Origin: Rhodococcus oxybenzonivorans
GTDB lineage: Bacteria; Actinomycetota; Actinomycetes; Mycobacteriales; Mycobacteriaceae
DNA length: 64,000 nucleotides
Assembly (NCBI RefSeq): GCF_003130705.1
Contig: NZ_CP021354.1
Location: 2,852,001 to 2,916,000 of the forward strand
Direction of reading: 5' to 3'
Each line of letters opens with the position of its first letter. The stretch's first letter is position 1. A model generated the notes under the pieces. The model did not search any database. It was not told the origin of the DNA and was given only the letters and a program-made list of their open reading frames with translations. Of this stretch, positions 1-9,825 are shown in pieces. Both the position numbers and the translations under genes were made by a program.

Positions 1-1
1 G

Positions 2-2644
2 GTGCGCCTGGTCGAGAAGGCCGAGCGTAACCCGGTGCGTGAGTCGGGGACGTCCTCGCTCTACACCGCGGTGCCGTTCGAGCAGGATGCGAGCATCCTG
101 ATGATCGGCGAGCGCACGAACTCCAACGGATCGAAGGCGTTCCGTGAGGCGATGATCGCCGAGGACTACCAGAAGTGCCTCGACATCGCCAAGGATCAGA
201 CCCGCGACGGCGCCCACATGCTGGACCTCAATGTGGACTACGTCGGCCGCGACGGTGCCGCAGACATGGCCGCTCTGGCGAGCCGGTTCGCGACGGCGTC
301 GACGTTGCCGATCATGCTGGACTCCACCGAGCCGGCAGTGCTGCAGGCGGGCCTCGAGCATCTCGGTGGTCGGTGCGCCGTCAACTCGGTGAACTACGAG
401 GACGGCGACGGGCCTGATTCGCGGTTCCAGAAGATCATGCGGCTGGTGAAGGAACATGGCGCCGCCGTGGTGGCCCTGACCATCGACGAGGAGGGTCAGG
501 CGCGTACCGCGGAGCACAAAGTCCGGATCGCCGAGCGACTCCTCGAGGACATCACCACCAACTGGGGTCTCGACGAGTCCGACATCATCATCGATGCGCT
601 CACGTTCCCGATCTCCACCGGTCAGGAGGAGGTGCGCCGGGACGGCATCGAGACCATCGAGGCGATCCGGGAGCTGAAGAAGCGGCACCCTGAGGTGCAC
701 TTCACCCTCGGTGTGTCGAACATCTCGTTCGGTCTCAATCCGGCCGCGCGGCAGGTGCTCAACTCGGTATTCCTGCACGAGTGCACCGAGGCCGGTCTCG
801 ACACGGCGATCGTCCACGCGTCCAAGATCTTGCCGATGGCCCGCATCCCCGACGAGCAGCGAGAAACGGCCCTCGACCTGGTCTACGACCGTCGCAGCGA
901 GGGTTACGACCCACTGCAGAAGCTGATGCAACTCTTCGAGGGTGTCTCGGCGGCGTCGGCGCGTGAATCGCGCGCCCAGGAACTTGCTGCCCTGCCGCTG
1001 TTCGAACGACTCGAGCGACGCATCGTGGACGGGGAGCGCAACGGCCTCGACGAGGACCTCACCGAGGCCATGACGCAGAAGCCGCCGCTCGAGATCATCA
1101 ACGAGACGCTGCTCTCGGGCATGAAGACCGTCGGCGAACTCTTCGGCTCCGGCCAGATGCAGCTGCCGTTCGTCCTCCAGTCCGCCGAGGTGATGAAGGC
1201 GGCGGTGGCGTACCTCGAACCACACATGGAGGCCACCGACGAGGACGGCAAGGGTCGCATCGTCATCGCCACTGTGAAGGGCGACGTCCACGACATCGGC
1301 AAGAACCTGGTCGACATCATCCTGAGCAACAACGGATACGACGTCGTGAACCTGGGCATCAAGCAGCCGATCGCCACCATTCTCGATGCCGCGATCGAGC
1401 AGCGGGCCGATGTGATCGGCATGTCCGGTCTGCTCGTGAAGTCGACCGTGGTGATGAAGGACAATCTGCAGGAGCTCAACGCCAAGGGCGTCGCGGAGAA
1501 GTTCCCTGTGCTGCTCGGGGGAGCGGCCCTTACCCGGTCTTATGTGGAGAACGACCTCGCCGAGGTGTACGAGGGTGAGGTTAGTTACGCGCGGGACGCT
1601 TTCGAGGGCCTGCACCGGATGGACGAGATCATGGCCGTCAAGCGCGGCGGTGGACCCGATCCGGACAGCCCGGAGGCGATCGCGGCCCGCGAGAAGGCGG
1701 CGGAGCGCAAAGCCCGCCACGAACGATCGAAAAGGATCGCCGAGAAACGCAAGGCCGCCGAAACGCCGATCGAGGTGCCCGAGCGGTCCGACGTGGCCAC
1801 CGACATCGACGTCCCGAATCCGCCCTTCTGGGGTAACCGGATCGTCAAGGGCGTCTCGCTGTCCGACTATTCGGGACTCCTCGACGAGCGTGCCCTGTTC
1901 CTCGGACAGTGGGGCCTGCGCGGACAGCGGTCCGGCGACGGTCCTACCTATGAGGAGCTGGTGGAGACCGAAGGTCGCCCACGACTGCGGTATTGGCTCG
2001 ATCGCCTGAGCACGGAAGGCATCCTCGCGCACGCCGCGGTGGTGTACGGGTACTTCCCGGCCGTGTCCGAGGGTGACGACGTGGTGGTGCTCACCGAACC
2101 GAAGCCCGATGCGGACGAGCGTTTCCGGTTCACGTTCCCCCGTCAGCACCGTGACCGCTTTCTCTGCGTCGCCGACTTCGTCCGCTCGCGGACCGAAGCG
2201 AAGGAAACCGGGCAGGTCGACGTGTTCCCGATGCAGTTGGTCACCATGGGGCAGCCCATTGCGGACTTCGCGAACGAGCTGTTCGCCGCAAACGCGTATC
2301 GCGACTACCTCGAGGTGCACGGCATCGGTGTGCAGTTGACGGAATCGTTGGCCGAGTACTGGCATCGCCGCGTGCGGGAGGAACTGGTGCTGCCCGGCGG
2401 ACACAATGTGGCGGAACAGGACCCGTCGGAGGTGTCCGGATTCTTCGACCTGGCGTATCGCGGTGCCCGCTACTCGTTCGGCTACGGCGCGTGCCCCAAC
2501 CTGGAAGACAGGGCCAAGATGGTAGCTCTGCTCGAGCCCGAGCGGATCGGTGTGAAGTTGTCCGAGGAGTTGCAGTTGCATCCGGAACAGTCCACGGATG
2601 CGTTCGTTCTGCACCATCCCGAGGCGAAGTACTTCAATGTCTGA
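2..2644 (+). CDS. metH: Cobalamin-dependent methionine synthase MetH, C-terminal part (5' end outside window)
   Basis: Transfers the methyl group of 5-methyltetrahydrofolate to homocysteine through methylcobalamin in the cytosol. The 880 visible residues begin inside the protein. A pterin-binding domain covers roughly residues 30-290, followed by the B12 cap helices and the cobalamin domain, with D428-x-H430-x-x-G433 supplying the His that ligates cobalt. The AdoMet reactivation domain follows, with its conserved segment ending GYGACP at 827-832. Family members are about 1,190-1,250 residues, so the missing N-terminal ~310 residues should be the homocysteine/zinc domain upstream of the window. 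The GTG at base 2 is therefore not the real start. The stop overlaps the next gene by 8 bases, which suggests co-translation. Confidence 0.97.
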   Translation: MRLVEKAERNPVRESGTSSLYTAVPFEQDASILMIGERTNSNGSKAFREAMIAEDYQKCLDIAKDQTRDGAHMLDLNVDYVGRDGAADMAALASRFATASTLPIMLDSTEPAVLQAGLEHLGGRCAVNSVNYEDGDGPDSRFQKIMRLVKEHGAAVVALTIDEEGQARTAEHKVRIAERLLEDITTNWGLDESDIIIDALTFPISTGQEEVRRDGIETIEAIRELKKRHPEVHFTLGVSNISFGLNPAARQVLNSVFLHECTEAGLDTAIVHASKILPMARIPDEQRETALDLVYDRRSEGYDPLQKLMQLFEGVSAASARESRAQELAALPLFERLERRIVDGERNGLDEDLTEAMTQKPPLEIINETLLSGMKTVGELFGSGQMQLPFVLQSAEVMKAAVAYLEPHMEATDEDGKGRIVIATVKGDVHDIGKNLVDIILSNNGYDVVNLGIKQPIATILDAAIEQRADVIGMSGLLVKSTVVMKDNLQELNAKGVAEKFPVLLGGAALTRSYVENDLAEVYEGEVSYARDAFEGLHRMDEIMAVKRGGGPDPDSPEAIAAREKAAERKARHERSKRIAEKRKAAETPIEVPERSDVATDIDVPNPPFWGNRIVKGVSLSDYSGLLDERALFLGQWGLRGQRSGDGPTYEELVETEGRPRLRYWLDRLSTEGILAHAAVVYGYFPAVSEGDDVVVLTEPKPDADERFRFTFPRQHRDRFLCVADFVRSRTEAKETGQVDVFPMQLVTMGQPIADFANELFAANAYRDYLEVHGIGVQLTESLAEYWHRRVREELVLPGGHNVAEQDPSEVSGFFDLAYRGARYSFGYGACPNLEDRAKMVALLEPERIGVKLSEELQLHPEQSTDAFVLHHPEAKYFNV

Positions 2645-3341
2645 GGCGGGCAACGAACTCGCAGGTGTTCTGTGGGACATGGACGGAACGCTGCTCGACT
2701 CGGAGAAGATGTGGGACGTCGCGGTGCGGGAGTTGTCGCTGCACCTCGGCGGTCCCATGACCGAGGAGACACGGCTGAAGACGATCGGTGCATCCAGTGC
2801 CGATGCTCTCGGCGTCATCTTCGACGCTCTCGGCCTCGAGCAGGACCCGGTTTCGCTCGCCGAGGCCAAGGAGTGGATGTTCACCCGCGTCGAAGAGTTG
2901 TTCGCCGACGGCATCCCGTGGCGTCCCGGCGCACTGCGGGCATTGCAGGCGGTGCGTGAACACGGCCTGAGTACCGCCCTGGTGACCAACACCGAGCGTC
3001 GTCTCACCGAGCGCGCACTCGACACCCTCGGGCGTCAGCACTTCGACCATTCGGTGTGTGGTGACGAGGTGCCGTTCGGTAAGCCGCACCCCGGCCCGTA
3101 TCTGCGAGGTGCGGAACTGCTGGGGCTGGACCCTGCTCAGTGCCTCGCCATCGAGGACTCTCCCACCGGTGCCGCGTCGGCGCAGGCCGCCGGATGCGTC
3201 GTGCTCGTCATACCCTGCGAGGTCGTCGTACCGCAGGGGCCGGGAAGAGTGTTCCGGGACAGTCTCGAAGGGCTCACGGGGGTAGAACTCGGCGCACTGT
3301 GGTCGCAGCCGCAAGCGCAGCTGAGCGGCCTGCAGCTTTAG
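2637..3341 (+). CDS. HAD-superfamily hydrolase, phosphatase/beta-phosphoglucomutase-like
   Basis: A 234-residue HAD phosphatase. Motif I is DMDGT at residues 14-18, with nucleophile D14 and acid/base D16. Motif II is the Thr of VTNT, followed by the Lys of GKPHP and the acidic motif IEDSPTG. These fit a subfamily I enzyme with an alpha-helical cap that acts on small phosphorylated metabolites, but the substrate cannot be read from sequence. I chose the ATG at 2637, which overlaps the metH stop by 8 bases, because the upstream extension in the same frame lies inside the MetH C-terminus and is not HAD-like. A housekeeping role beside metH is inference only. Confidence 0.9.
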   Translation: MSEAGNELAGVLWDMDGTLLDSEKMWDVAVRELSLHLGGPMTEETRLKTIGASSADALGVIFDALGLEQDPVSLAEAKEWMFTRVEELFADGIPWRPGALRALQAVREHGLSTALVTNTERRLTERALDTLGRQHFDHSVCGDEVPFGKPHPGPYLRGAELLGLDPAQCLAIEDSPTGAASAQAAGCVVLVIPCEVVVPQGPGRVFRDSLEGLTGVELGALWSQPQAQLSGLQL

Positions 3342-3356
3342 GTATCCTGGTTTCCC

Positions 3357-4217
3357 GTGGCTGTGCCGAAGATTGTGCTGTTCTATGTGTTCACACCGCT
3401 CGCCGACCCGGACGCGATCCGGCTGTGGCAGCACACCCTCGCCGAGGCCAACGGTCTCACCGGCCGAATCCTGATCTCCGAGCACGGCATCAACGCCACG
3501 GTGGGCGGCGACATTCGGGATGTCAAGAGGTATGTCAAGGGCACCCGGAGTTACGCTCCCTTCCGCGACGCCGACATCAAATGGTCCGATGGGCGCGGCG
3601 CCGACTTTCCCCGGCTCAGCGTCCGGGTACGGCCCGAGATCGTGTCCTTCGGTGCGCCCGACGAGCTGAAAGTCGACACGACCGGGGTGGTGGGCGGCGG
3701 CACCCACCTGGCGCCACACGAGGTGCACGAATTGGTGGAGGGTAGGGGCGAGGACGTCGTGTTCTTCGACGGCCGCAACGCCTTCGAGGCGGAGATCGGC
3801 CGATTCCGGGGGGCCGTCGTCCCCGATGTGTCGACGACCCGGGACTTTGTCCACGAACTCGACAGCGGCAAGTACGACCACCTCAAGAACAAGGCGGTGG
3901 TGACGTACTGCACGGGCGGGGTGCGCTGTGAGGTGCTGTCGTCGCTGATGCGCTCGCGCGGTTTCGGGGAGGTGTATCAACTCGACGGCGGCATCGTCCG
4001 GTACGGCGAAGCCTTCGGTGACAGCGGTCTGTGGGAAGGGTCGCTGTATGTCTTCGACAAGCGGATGTCCGTGAACTTCAGCGAGCGGGCGAGCGTCCTG
4101 GGAACCTGCACCGTATGCGGGGATCCCACGTCCCGTTACGAGAATCTGCCCGAGAATCAGGGGCGTGCGCTTGCCTTGGTATGTGAGGGCTGCACCGCCG
4201 ACAGTTGGGTCGGCTGA
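3357..4217 (+). CDS. trhO: tRNA uridine(34) hydroxylase, rhodanese-domain protein (TrhO/YceA family)
   Basis: This 286-residue protein matches the TrhO/YceA family, which makes 5-hydroxyuridine at the wobble position of tRNA in an oxygen-dependent way. The order is an N-terminal acylphosphatase-like domain ([12 protein letters not shown], then [12 protein letters not shown]), a rhodanese domain with the active-site loop [10 protein letters not shown] (Cys at residue 185), and a C-terminal cysteine cluster CxxC...CxxC that probably binds metal. The start is GTG at 3357, 15 bases after the HAD stop. The pseudouridine synthase starts one base after the stop, so the two RNA-modification genes are probably one transcript. 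Family membership is firm; activity in this organism is inferred. Confidence 0.92.
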   Translation: MAVPKIVLFYVFTPLADPDAIRLWQHTLAEANGLTGRILISEHGINATVGGDIRDVKRYVKGTRSYAPFRDADIKWSDGRGADFPRLSVRVRPEIVSFGAPDELKVDTTGVVGGGTHLAPHEVHELVEGRGEDVVFFDGRNAFEAEIGRFRGAVVPDVSTTRDFVHELDSGKYDHLKNKAVVTYCTGGVRCEVLSSLMRSRGFGEVYQLDGGIVRYGEAFGDSGLWEGSLYVFDKRMSVNFSERASVLGTCTVCGDPTSRYENLPENQGRALALVCEGCTADSWVG

Positions 4218-4218
4218 C

Positions 4219-5112
4219 GTGGCCGGCGCCCCTCTGCCCATTCGTAACGGCCTCGGCCCGGACCGCGTCCGGATGCCCGCCGACCTCGACACGAAGACCG
4301 TTGCCGACTTCCTGCTGCGGACCTACCCGGACGACAGTGCGCACTGGCTCACGCTGATCGACAGTGGTGGTGTGGTCGACGAACACGGGCGGGTGGTCGA
4401 TCGCCGAACGCGGTATTCGCCCACGCGGTTCGTGTATTTCTACCGTGATCCTGCCCCCGAGATCCCGGTGCCGTTCGACATCGACATCCTCCACCACGAC
4501 CACCGGCTCGTCGTGGTCGACAAACCGCACTTTCTCGCGACCATCCCGCGTGGCGCCCACATCACCGAAACTGCGGTCGTGCGACTGCGTAAGGCGCTCG
4601 ATCTCCCCGAACTGACGCCGGCGCACCGGCTCGACCGGATGACGGCGGGTGTGCTCGTGTTCCTCGTCCGGCGTGAGGATCGTCGACCGTATCAGGAGTT
4701 GTTCGTCTCCCGGCAGGTGACGAAAGAGTATGAGGCGCTTGCCGGTACCGCTTCGGCGTTGACCTTTCCGCGCACCGTTCGCAGCCGCATCGTGAAGGAA
4801 CACGGGGTGATGACGGCAACGGAGGAACCGGGGGAGCCGAACAGTGAAACCGTGATCGACCTGCTCGAGTCGAGGAATGGTCGCGGACGTTACCGCCTGC
4901 TGCCCAGGACGGGTCGCACGCACCAGCTGCGGTTGCACATGTCGTCGCTGGGATTGCCGATCGAGGGCGACAACTACTACCCGACCTTCCGCCGCTCGGT
5001 GCCCGGCGACTTCTCTTCGCCCCTGCAGTTGCTCGCGCGGGCCATCGAGTTCATCGACCCGGTGTCGGGTGGGGTCCGCCGGTTCGAGAGTCGCCGCACT
5101 CTCGGGTGGTGA
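4219..5112 (+). CDS. RluA-family RNA pseudouridine synthase
   Basis: A 297-residue RluA-type pseudouridine synthase that isomerises uridine in rRNA or tRNA. The signature HRLDRMTAG contains the catalytic Asp at about residue 139, and the later block [12 protein letters not shown] is the second conserved family motif. An N-terminal S4-like segment (about residues 20-60) precedes the catalytic core. Several in-frame starts exist. GTG at 4219 is favoured because it follows the trhO stop by one base and any longer form would run inside trhO. The exact RNA target is unknown; rhodococcal and mycobacterial homologues are usually annotated only to family level. Confidence 0.9.
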   Translation: MAGAPLPIRNGLGPDRVRMPADLDTKTVADFLLRTYPDDSAHWLTLIDSGGVVDEHGRVVDRRTRYSPTRFVYFYRDPAPEIPVPFDIDILHHDHRLVVVDKPHFLATIPRGAHITETAVVRLRKALDLPELTPAHRLDRMTAGVLVFLVRREDRRPYQELFVSRQVTKEYEALAGTASALTFPRTVRSRIVKEHGVMTATEEPGEPNSETVIDLLESRNGRGRYRLLPRTGRTHQLRLHMSSLGLPIEGDNYYPTFRRSVPGDFSSPLQLLARAIEFIDPVSGGVRRFESRRTLGW

Positions 5113-5137
5113 CCGGTTCCGAGGGGACCGCGGTGGC

Positions 5138-5419
5138 GTGAAACAATGGGTCCTCGTGAAGACCTTCGAATCCCTGTTCGCCGAGCTGACTGAACGCGCC
5201 GCCACCCGTCCCGAGGGCTCCGGCACCGTTGCCGCCCTGGACGCCGGCGTCCATTCGCAGGGAAAGAAGATCCTCGAAGAGGCCGGTGAGGTATGGATTG
5301 CCGCCGAGCACGAGAGCGACGACGCGCTCTCCGAGGAAATCTCCCAGCTGCTCTACTGGGTTCAGGTGCTGATGGTGGGTAAGGGGCTGAAACTCGAGGA
5401 CGTCTACCGACATCTGTGA
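5138..5419 (+). CDS. hisE: Phosphoribosyl-ATP pyrophosphatase HisE
   Basis: Catalyses the second step of histidine synthesis, hydrolysing phosphoribosyl-ATP to phosphoribosyl-AMP and pyrophosphate. The 93-residue protein carries the all-alpha MazG-like core with the acidic helices [18 protein letters not shown] and EEISQLLYW that bind magnesium. The GTG at 5138 gives exactly the length expected of the mycobacterial enzyme and has GAGGGG at 5121-5126. A second GTG at 5156 is possible but lacks a ribosome-binding site. hisG follows 53 bases downstream, the usual actinobacterial hisE-hisG pair. Confidence 0.95.
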   Translation: MKQWVLVKTFESLFAELTERAATRPEGSGTVAALDAGVHSQGKKILEEAGEVWIAAEHESDDALSEEISQLLYWVQVLMVGKGLKLEDVYRHL

Positions 5420-5472
5420 TCGGTCGATCGAGCCTTCCCTCACCCCGCGTCTTCTCCGAAAGGACCCCTCTC

Positions 5473-6324
5473 ATGCTGCGCGTTGCAGTCCCGAACAAGG
5501 GCTCGCTGTCCGAGTCCGCCGCCGAAATCCTCAGCGAAGCCGGTTACCGGCGCCGCACCGACTCCCGCGATCTGACCGTTCTCGACCCGTCGAACCAGGT
5601 CGAATTCTTCTTCCTGCGGCCCAAGGACATCGCGATCTACGTCGGTTCGGGTGAACTCGACCTCGGGATCACCGGCCGCGACCTCGCCCGCGATTCGGGC
5701 GCCCCTGTCTCCGAACGGCTCTCACTCGGCTTCGGCCGGTCCACCTTCCGGTACGCCGCCCCTGCCGGGAAGGATTGGTCCGTGGAGGACCTCGCGGGGC
5801 TGCGGATCGCCACGTCCTACCCCAACCTGGTGCGCGACGATCTGTCGGCCCGCGGCATCGAGGCCTCGGTGATCCGCCTCGACGGCGCGGTCGAGATCTC
5901 GATTCAGCTCGGTGTCGCGGACGCGATCGCCGACGTGGTGGGGTCGGGACGCACACTGCGCCAGCACAACCTGGTGGCCTTCGGGGACACCCTCTGCGAC
6001 TCCGAGGGTGTGCTCATCGAACGCGCGGGTTCGCCCGCCGACAATTCGGCCCGCAACCAGTTGGTGGAGCGGGTGCGGGGCATCGTGTTCGCGCAGCAGA
6101 ACCTCATGCTCGATTACGACTGCCCCAAGACGATCCTCGACGACGCGTTGAAGATCACCCCGGGTCTGGAATCCCCGACACTGTCCCCGCTGGCCGACGA
6201 GAACTGGGTGGCAGTGCGGGCGATGGTGCCGATCAAGGGGCACAACGGTGTGATGGACGAGCTCGCCGAACTCGGTGCCAAGGCGATTCTGGCCTCGAAC
6301 ATCCGGTCGTGCCGGGCTCTGTGA
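5473..6324 (+). CDS. hisG: ATP phosphoribosyltransferase HisG, long form
   Basis: First, feedback-regulated enzyme of histidine synthesis; it condenses ATP with PRPP. At 283 residues it is the long form, with its own C-terminal ACT-like regulatory domain (about 210-283) and no need for HisZ. Conserved features include the start [11 protein letters not shown], the segment [12 protein letters not shown] and the PRPP-binding loop around [14 protein letters not shown] (about 155-170). ATG at 5473 follows the purine-rich ribosome-binding site GAAAGGA at 5458-5464. An in-frame upstream extension to 5416 has no family similarity and was rejected. Confidence 0.96.
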   Translation: MLRVAVPNKGSLSESAAEILSEAGYRRRTDSRDLTVLDPSNQVEFFFLRPKDIAIYVGSGELDLGITGRDLARDSGAPVSERLSLGFGRSTFRYAAPAGKDWSVEDLAGLRIATSYPNLVRDDLSARGIEASVIRLDGAVEISIQLGVADAIADVVGSGRTLRQHNLVAFGDTLCDSEGVLIERAGSPADNSARNQLVERVRGIVFAQQNLMLDYDCPKTILDDALKITPGLESPTLSPLADENWVAVRAMVPIKGHNGVMDELAELGAKAILASNIRSCRAL

Positions 6325-6360
6325 GTCCGCGTTCCGCTTCGGTCCGCGCTCGTCCCGAAC

Positions 6361-7203
6361 TCAGGGGCGGGCGCGGACCTGTACGGATTGGGTGATGCGC
6401 CCGACCGCACCGGCGTGGTCGTAGAGCACGCCCGCGCACATACCCACCCCGTCGGGGCCGATCGACGTTTCCGCGCTGACACCCACCCAGCTCCCCGACG
6501 GCACCCGGAACACGTGCACCGTGAGGTCCGTGTTCAGGAACGTCCACTGCGTCGGGTCGAGTTTGGATCCGACGCCGTTGGCGATATCGGCCACGGAGAA
6601 CAACCGCTCGAGCGGAGTCATCTGCTCGCCCCGGACGAGGGCGGGTTTCGGCCTCGCCCACATCGCGGCGGGACCTTCGCCGCCGATCTCGGTGATCCAC
6701 CGGTAGTCGAGGGTGTCGAGGTAACCCGATGCCGGGAAACGCCACACGGCACCATCGCGCCCTGCTTCCGGCGGTGGGAGACTCGTGTCGGCGGTGTGCA
6801 CCGTGGCGGCGGTATCAACGGTCTCCATTCGCCACCCGGTAGCCCTGGCCACCGCGCGCGATCGGCCGGCGGTATCGGTGCTCCACAATTCCGCGACCAC
6901 CAACTCCACCCGCCGCCCGGGACGCTGTACCCAGGAGCGGACCTCGAGTTCGGCGATCGGGATGGGGCCGAGGATGTCGACGGCGACCCGGGTGACCCGC
7001 ACGTCGTTTCGGGCGTCGCAGCGCTCGAGCGCGCGAAGGAGGAGGGCGGACGGGGGCGCGCCGTGTTGCATGGTGTCGGCCCACACGCTGACGGTCAGGT
7101 CGGTACTCGCGAACCGCTCGATGGTGACCTTCCGATCCGGATCGGTCGCTGCAGCGCTCAGCGATTCCGAACCGACCGGAACGTAGTAGGACTCCGCACT
7201 CAT
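6361..7203 (-). CDS. Acyl-CoA thioesterase-like protein with tandem hotdog domains (TesB-like)
   Basis: A 280-residue protein of the thioesterase-superfamily fold commonly annotated as a thioesterase-family protein in mycobacteria and rhodococci. Two hotdog-like halves can be followed: the N-terminal one around WADTMQHGAPPSALLLRAL, and a C-terminal one ending GVLYDHAGAVGRITQSV. The likely reaction is hydrolysis of fatty acyl-CoA, but no catalytic triad was verified by eye. ATG at 7203 overlaps the stop of the RecB-like gene (TGA at 7202-7200), so the two are almost certainly translationally coupled. Confidence 0.82.
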   Translation of the reverse strand: MSAESYYVPVGSESLSAAATDPDRKVTIERFASTDLTVSVWADTMQHGAPPSALLLRALERCDARNDVRVTRVAVDILGPIPIAELEVRSWVQRPGRRVELVVAELWSTDTAGRSRAVARATGWRMETVDTAATVHTADTSLPPPEAGRDGAVWRFPASGYLDTLDYRWITEIGGEGPAAMWARPKPALVRGEQMTPLERLFSVADIANGVGSKLDPTQWTFLNTDLTVHVFRVPSGSWVGVSAETSIGPDGVGMCAGVLYDHAGAVGRITQSVQVRARP

Positions 7204-8126
7204 TCGACGATCTCCTCGAATCCAGGTGTCTCCTCGGCTGGCCCCTCGGGCCATCCCGGATAGGGCGGCGGTGTTCCGCCGAACGACGGGCACAGGGCCT
7301 TGTGATCACACCAGTCGCACAGTCGGCTGGGCTTGGGGCGGAAGTCCCCGGTCGCACCCGCTGTCAGAATCGCTTTCCAAATGGCCGATAGCGTGCGTTC
7401 GAATCGCAGCAGTTCGTCCTCGTCGGGCGCGTAGGTGAGCACGATGCCGGAGGCCAGGTACAGCAGGCGCAACTGGGCGGGCACGATCCCCCGGGTCCGG
7501 AGCAGCACCAGGGCGTAGAACTTCATCTGGAAGAGGGCCTTGGACTCGCTCATTTCCCGCGGGGCGCGACCCGTCTTGTAGTCGACCACCCGCACCTCGC
7601 CGGTGGGCGCGACGTCGATGCGGTCGACGAAGCCGCGCAGCAACACCCCGTCGGCAAGTTCGGTCTCCACCCGCAGCTCACACGACTCGGCCTCGAACCG
7701 CGTCGGATCTTCCAGACCGTAGTAGGCGGTGACCAGGGAGCGGGCCTCGTCGAGGAACCCTTCACGCTCCTCGGCGGGTACCAATTCGACCAGTTCGGGG
7801 GTCTCGGCGAGCATCCGTTCCCACGAGGGATGGACGAGGTCGACGGCGCGCTCGGGCACACGCTCGGCGGCGGGTAACCCGAACAGGGTTTCCAGCGCCG
7901 CATGCACCACAGTGCCCTTCACCTGCGCCCGCGAGGGCGCCTCGGGGAGTCGGTCGACGGCCCGGAACCGGTAGAGCAACGGGCACTGCTTGAAGTCACC
8001 GGCCCGGGAGGGGGAGAGCGCGGGGCGTCTGCGGGTTGCCGTTCCCGCTCCGAGCTGTACTGGGGAACCCTTCGTCTGTGATGGGGGACCCTCTGTCACA
8101 GGGGCTGCCGACTCTGAGATGCTCAC
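7200..8126 (-). CDS. RecB-family PD-(D/E)XK exonuclease with probable Fe-S cluster
   Basis: A 308-residue nuclease of the Cas4/AddB-like RecB family. The core motif VRVVDYKTG lies near residue 190 and is preceded by an acidic position in VDRIDVAPTG. One cysteine near the N-terminus (DFKQCPLLYRF) and three near the C-terminus (CDWCDHKALCP) match the four-cysteine 4Fe-4S clasp of AddB and Cas4. The start is GTG at 8126, divergent from trmI. The same nuclease sits divergently beside trmI in mycobacteria (Rv2119/Rv2118c). No helicase partner is adjacent, so its role in repair is unresolved. Confidence 0.88.
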   Translation of the reverse strand: MSISESAAPVTEGPPSQTKGSPVQLGAGTATRRRPALSPSRAGDFKQCPLLYRFRAVDRLPEAPSRAQVKGTVVHAALETLFGLPAAERVPERAVDLVHPSWERMLAETPELVELVPAEEREGFLDEARSLVTAYYGLEDPTRFEAESCELRVETELADGVLLRGFVDRIDVAPTGEVRVVDYKTGRAPREMSESKALFQMKFYALVLLRTRGIVPAQLRLLYLASGIVLTYAPDEDELLRFERTLSAIWKAILTAGATGDFRPKPSRLCDWCDHKALCPSFGGTPPPYPGWPEGPAEETPGFEEIVE

Positions 8127-8215
8127 ACCTGGCAGGGTAGGCGCCTGGTCCGACAGTCTCGTCGCGGCCGCCGGCGAGTACGACGGCCGGAACGAACAGG
8201 CTGAGGAGTCGTTGA

Positions 8216-9073
<858 letters not shown>

Positions 9074-9082
9074 CCGACGAAA

Positions 9083-9110
9083 GCGGCGGCGCCCGAAAGG
9101 ACGCCGCCGC
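9083..9110. terminator. Hairpin terminator between convergent trmI and the lipoprotein gene
   Basis: GCGGCGGCG at 9083-9091 pairs perfectly with CGCCGCCGC at 9102-9110 around a 10-base loop. It lies 10 bases after the trmI stop and 24 bases before the stop of the opposing lipoprotein gene. There is no T-run, which is normal for actinobacterial hairpin terminators, so it may serve both strands. Confidence 0.7.
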
Positions 9111-9133
9111 GGAAACGGTCTCGCAGGTCTGTT

Positions 9134-9643
9134 CTAGCTGCATCCGGTGCGGGCCATGCCCAGCAACGCGCAGGTGCTCTCGTCCGACACCTTCCAGGTG
9201 CCGTCGACGTTCTCCCATGTCCACGGAGTGGGAGCGGCGGTGCCGTGCGGGCTCGTCACCGCCACCTTCGCGGTGGCAATATCACCGTCTACCTGCACGT
9301 CCGTGACAGTGAACGACACCGGGTAGTTGGCGGTGGCGGCGGTCATGGCCTCGATGTTGGAGCGGCGCTCGTCACCCTCGACCACCACGGCGGTCTTCTC
9401 GTCCACGGGGCGTGCGGGGTCGACGAGAACCTGCAGCGTGGTGAGCAGTTCGTCCGAGCTGGGCGCGGCGACGGAGTCCTCGACCGAGGTCGCTGCCGCG
9501 GCCGTCGTGGCGGTGGCCGGTGTGGTGTCCGCGGTGTCGTCGGACGAGCACGACGCCAGGCCGAGCGCGAGGGCGACGGCGCCGGCGGCGACCGCTGTCC
9601 TGCCGACGAGGGAAGTGCCGATCAGCGATGTGCGGATTATCAC
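9134..9643 (-). CDS. Secreted lipoprotein of the Mtb12/LppK-like type
   Basis: A 169-residue predicted lipoprotein. A short basic N-terminus and a hydrophobic segment lead to the lipobox LASC, after which a Thr/Ala-rich linker precedes a globular domain. The folded part (SSDELLTTLQVLVDP...YPVSFTVTDVQVDG...GTWKVSDESTCALL) resembles the C-terminal domain of low-molecular-weight antigen Mtb12 of mycobacteria. Function is unknown. I chose GTG at 9643 because AAAGGG lies just upstream on the minus strand and the signal peptide then starts properly; a much longer reading to 9901 has no support. It sits between trmI and the proteasomal ATPase, as lppK does in M. tuberculosis. Confidence 0.8.
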   Translation of the reverse strand: MIIRTSLIGTSLVGRTAVAAGAVALALGLASCSSDDTADTTPATATTAAAATSVEDSVAAPSSDELLTTLQVLVDPARPVDEKTAVVVEGDERRSNIEAMTAATANYPVSFTVTDVQVDGDIATAKVAVTSPHGTAAPTPWTWENVDGTWKVSDESTCALLGMARTGCS

Positions 9644-9825
9644 GACGAGCCCTTTCGTTACACAGAAGAGAGAGACACTGCTCAGCAGGTAGGCAAGGCT
9701 AACATGATGGAACTGGAGGTTCGGGTCTCTCGTTGGCCGATTCGCAATCGGCAGATTCCGTGTCACGGCGCAGAATTCGGGCGGTGCCGGTAGCGTTGAT
9801 AGATCTTCATTGGGAGGAGACGCAC

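Noticed and set aside
2634..4292. 552-residue open frame on the minus strand opposite the HAD and trhO genes
   Set aside because: It mirrors conserved genes on the plus strand, has no family similarity and is typical of shadow frames in GC-rich DNA.
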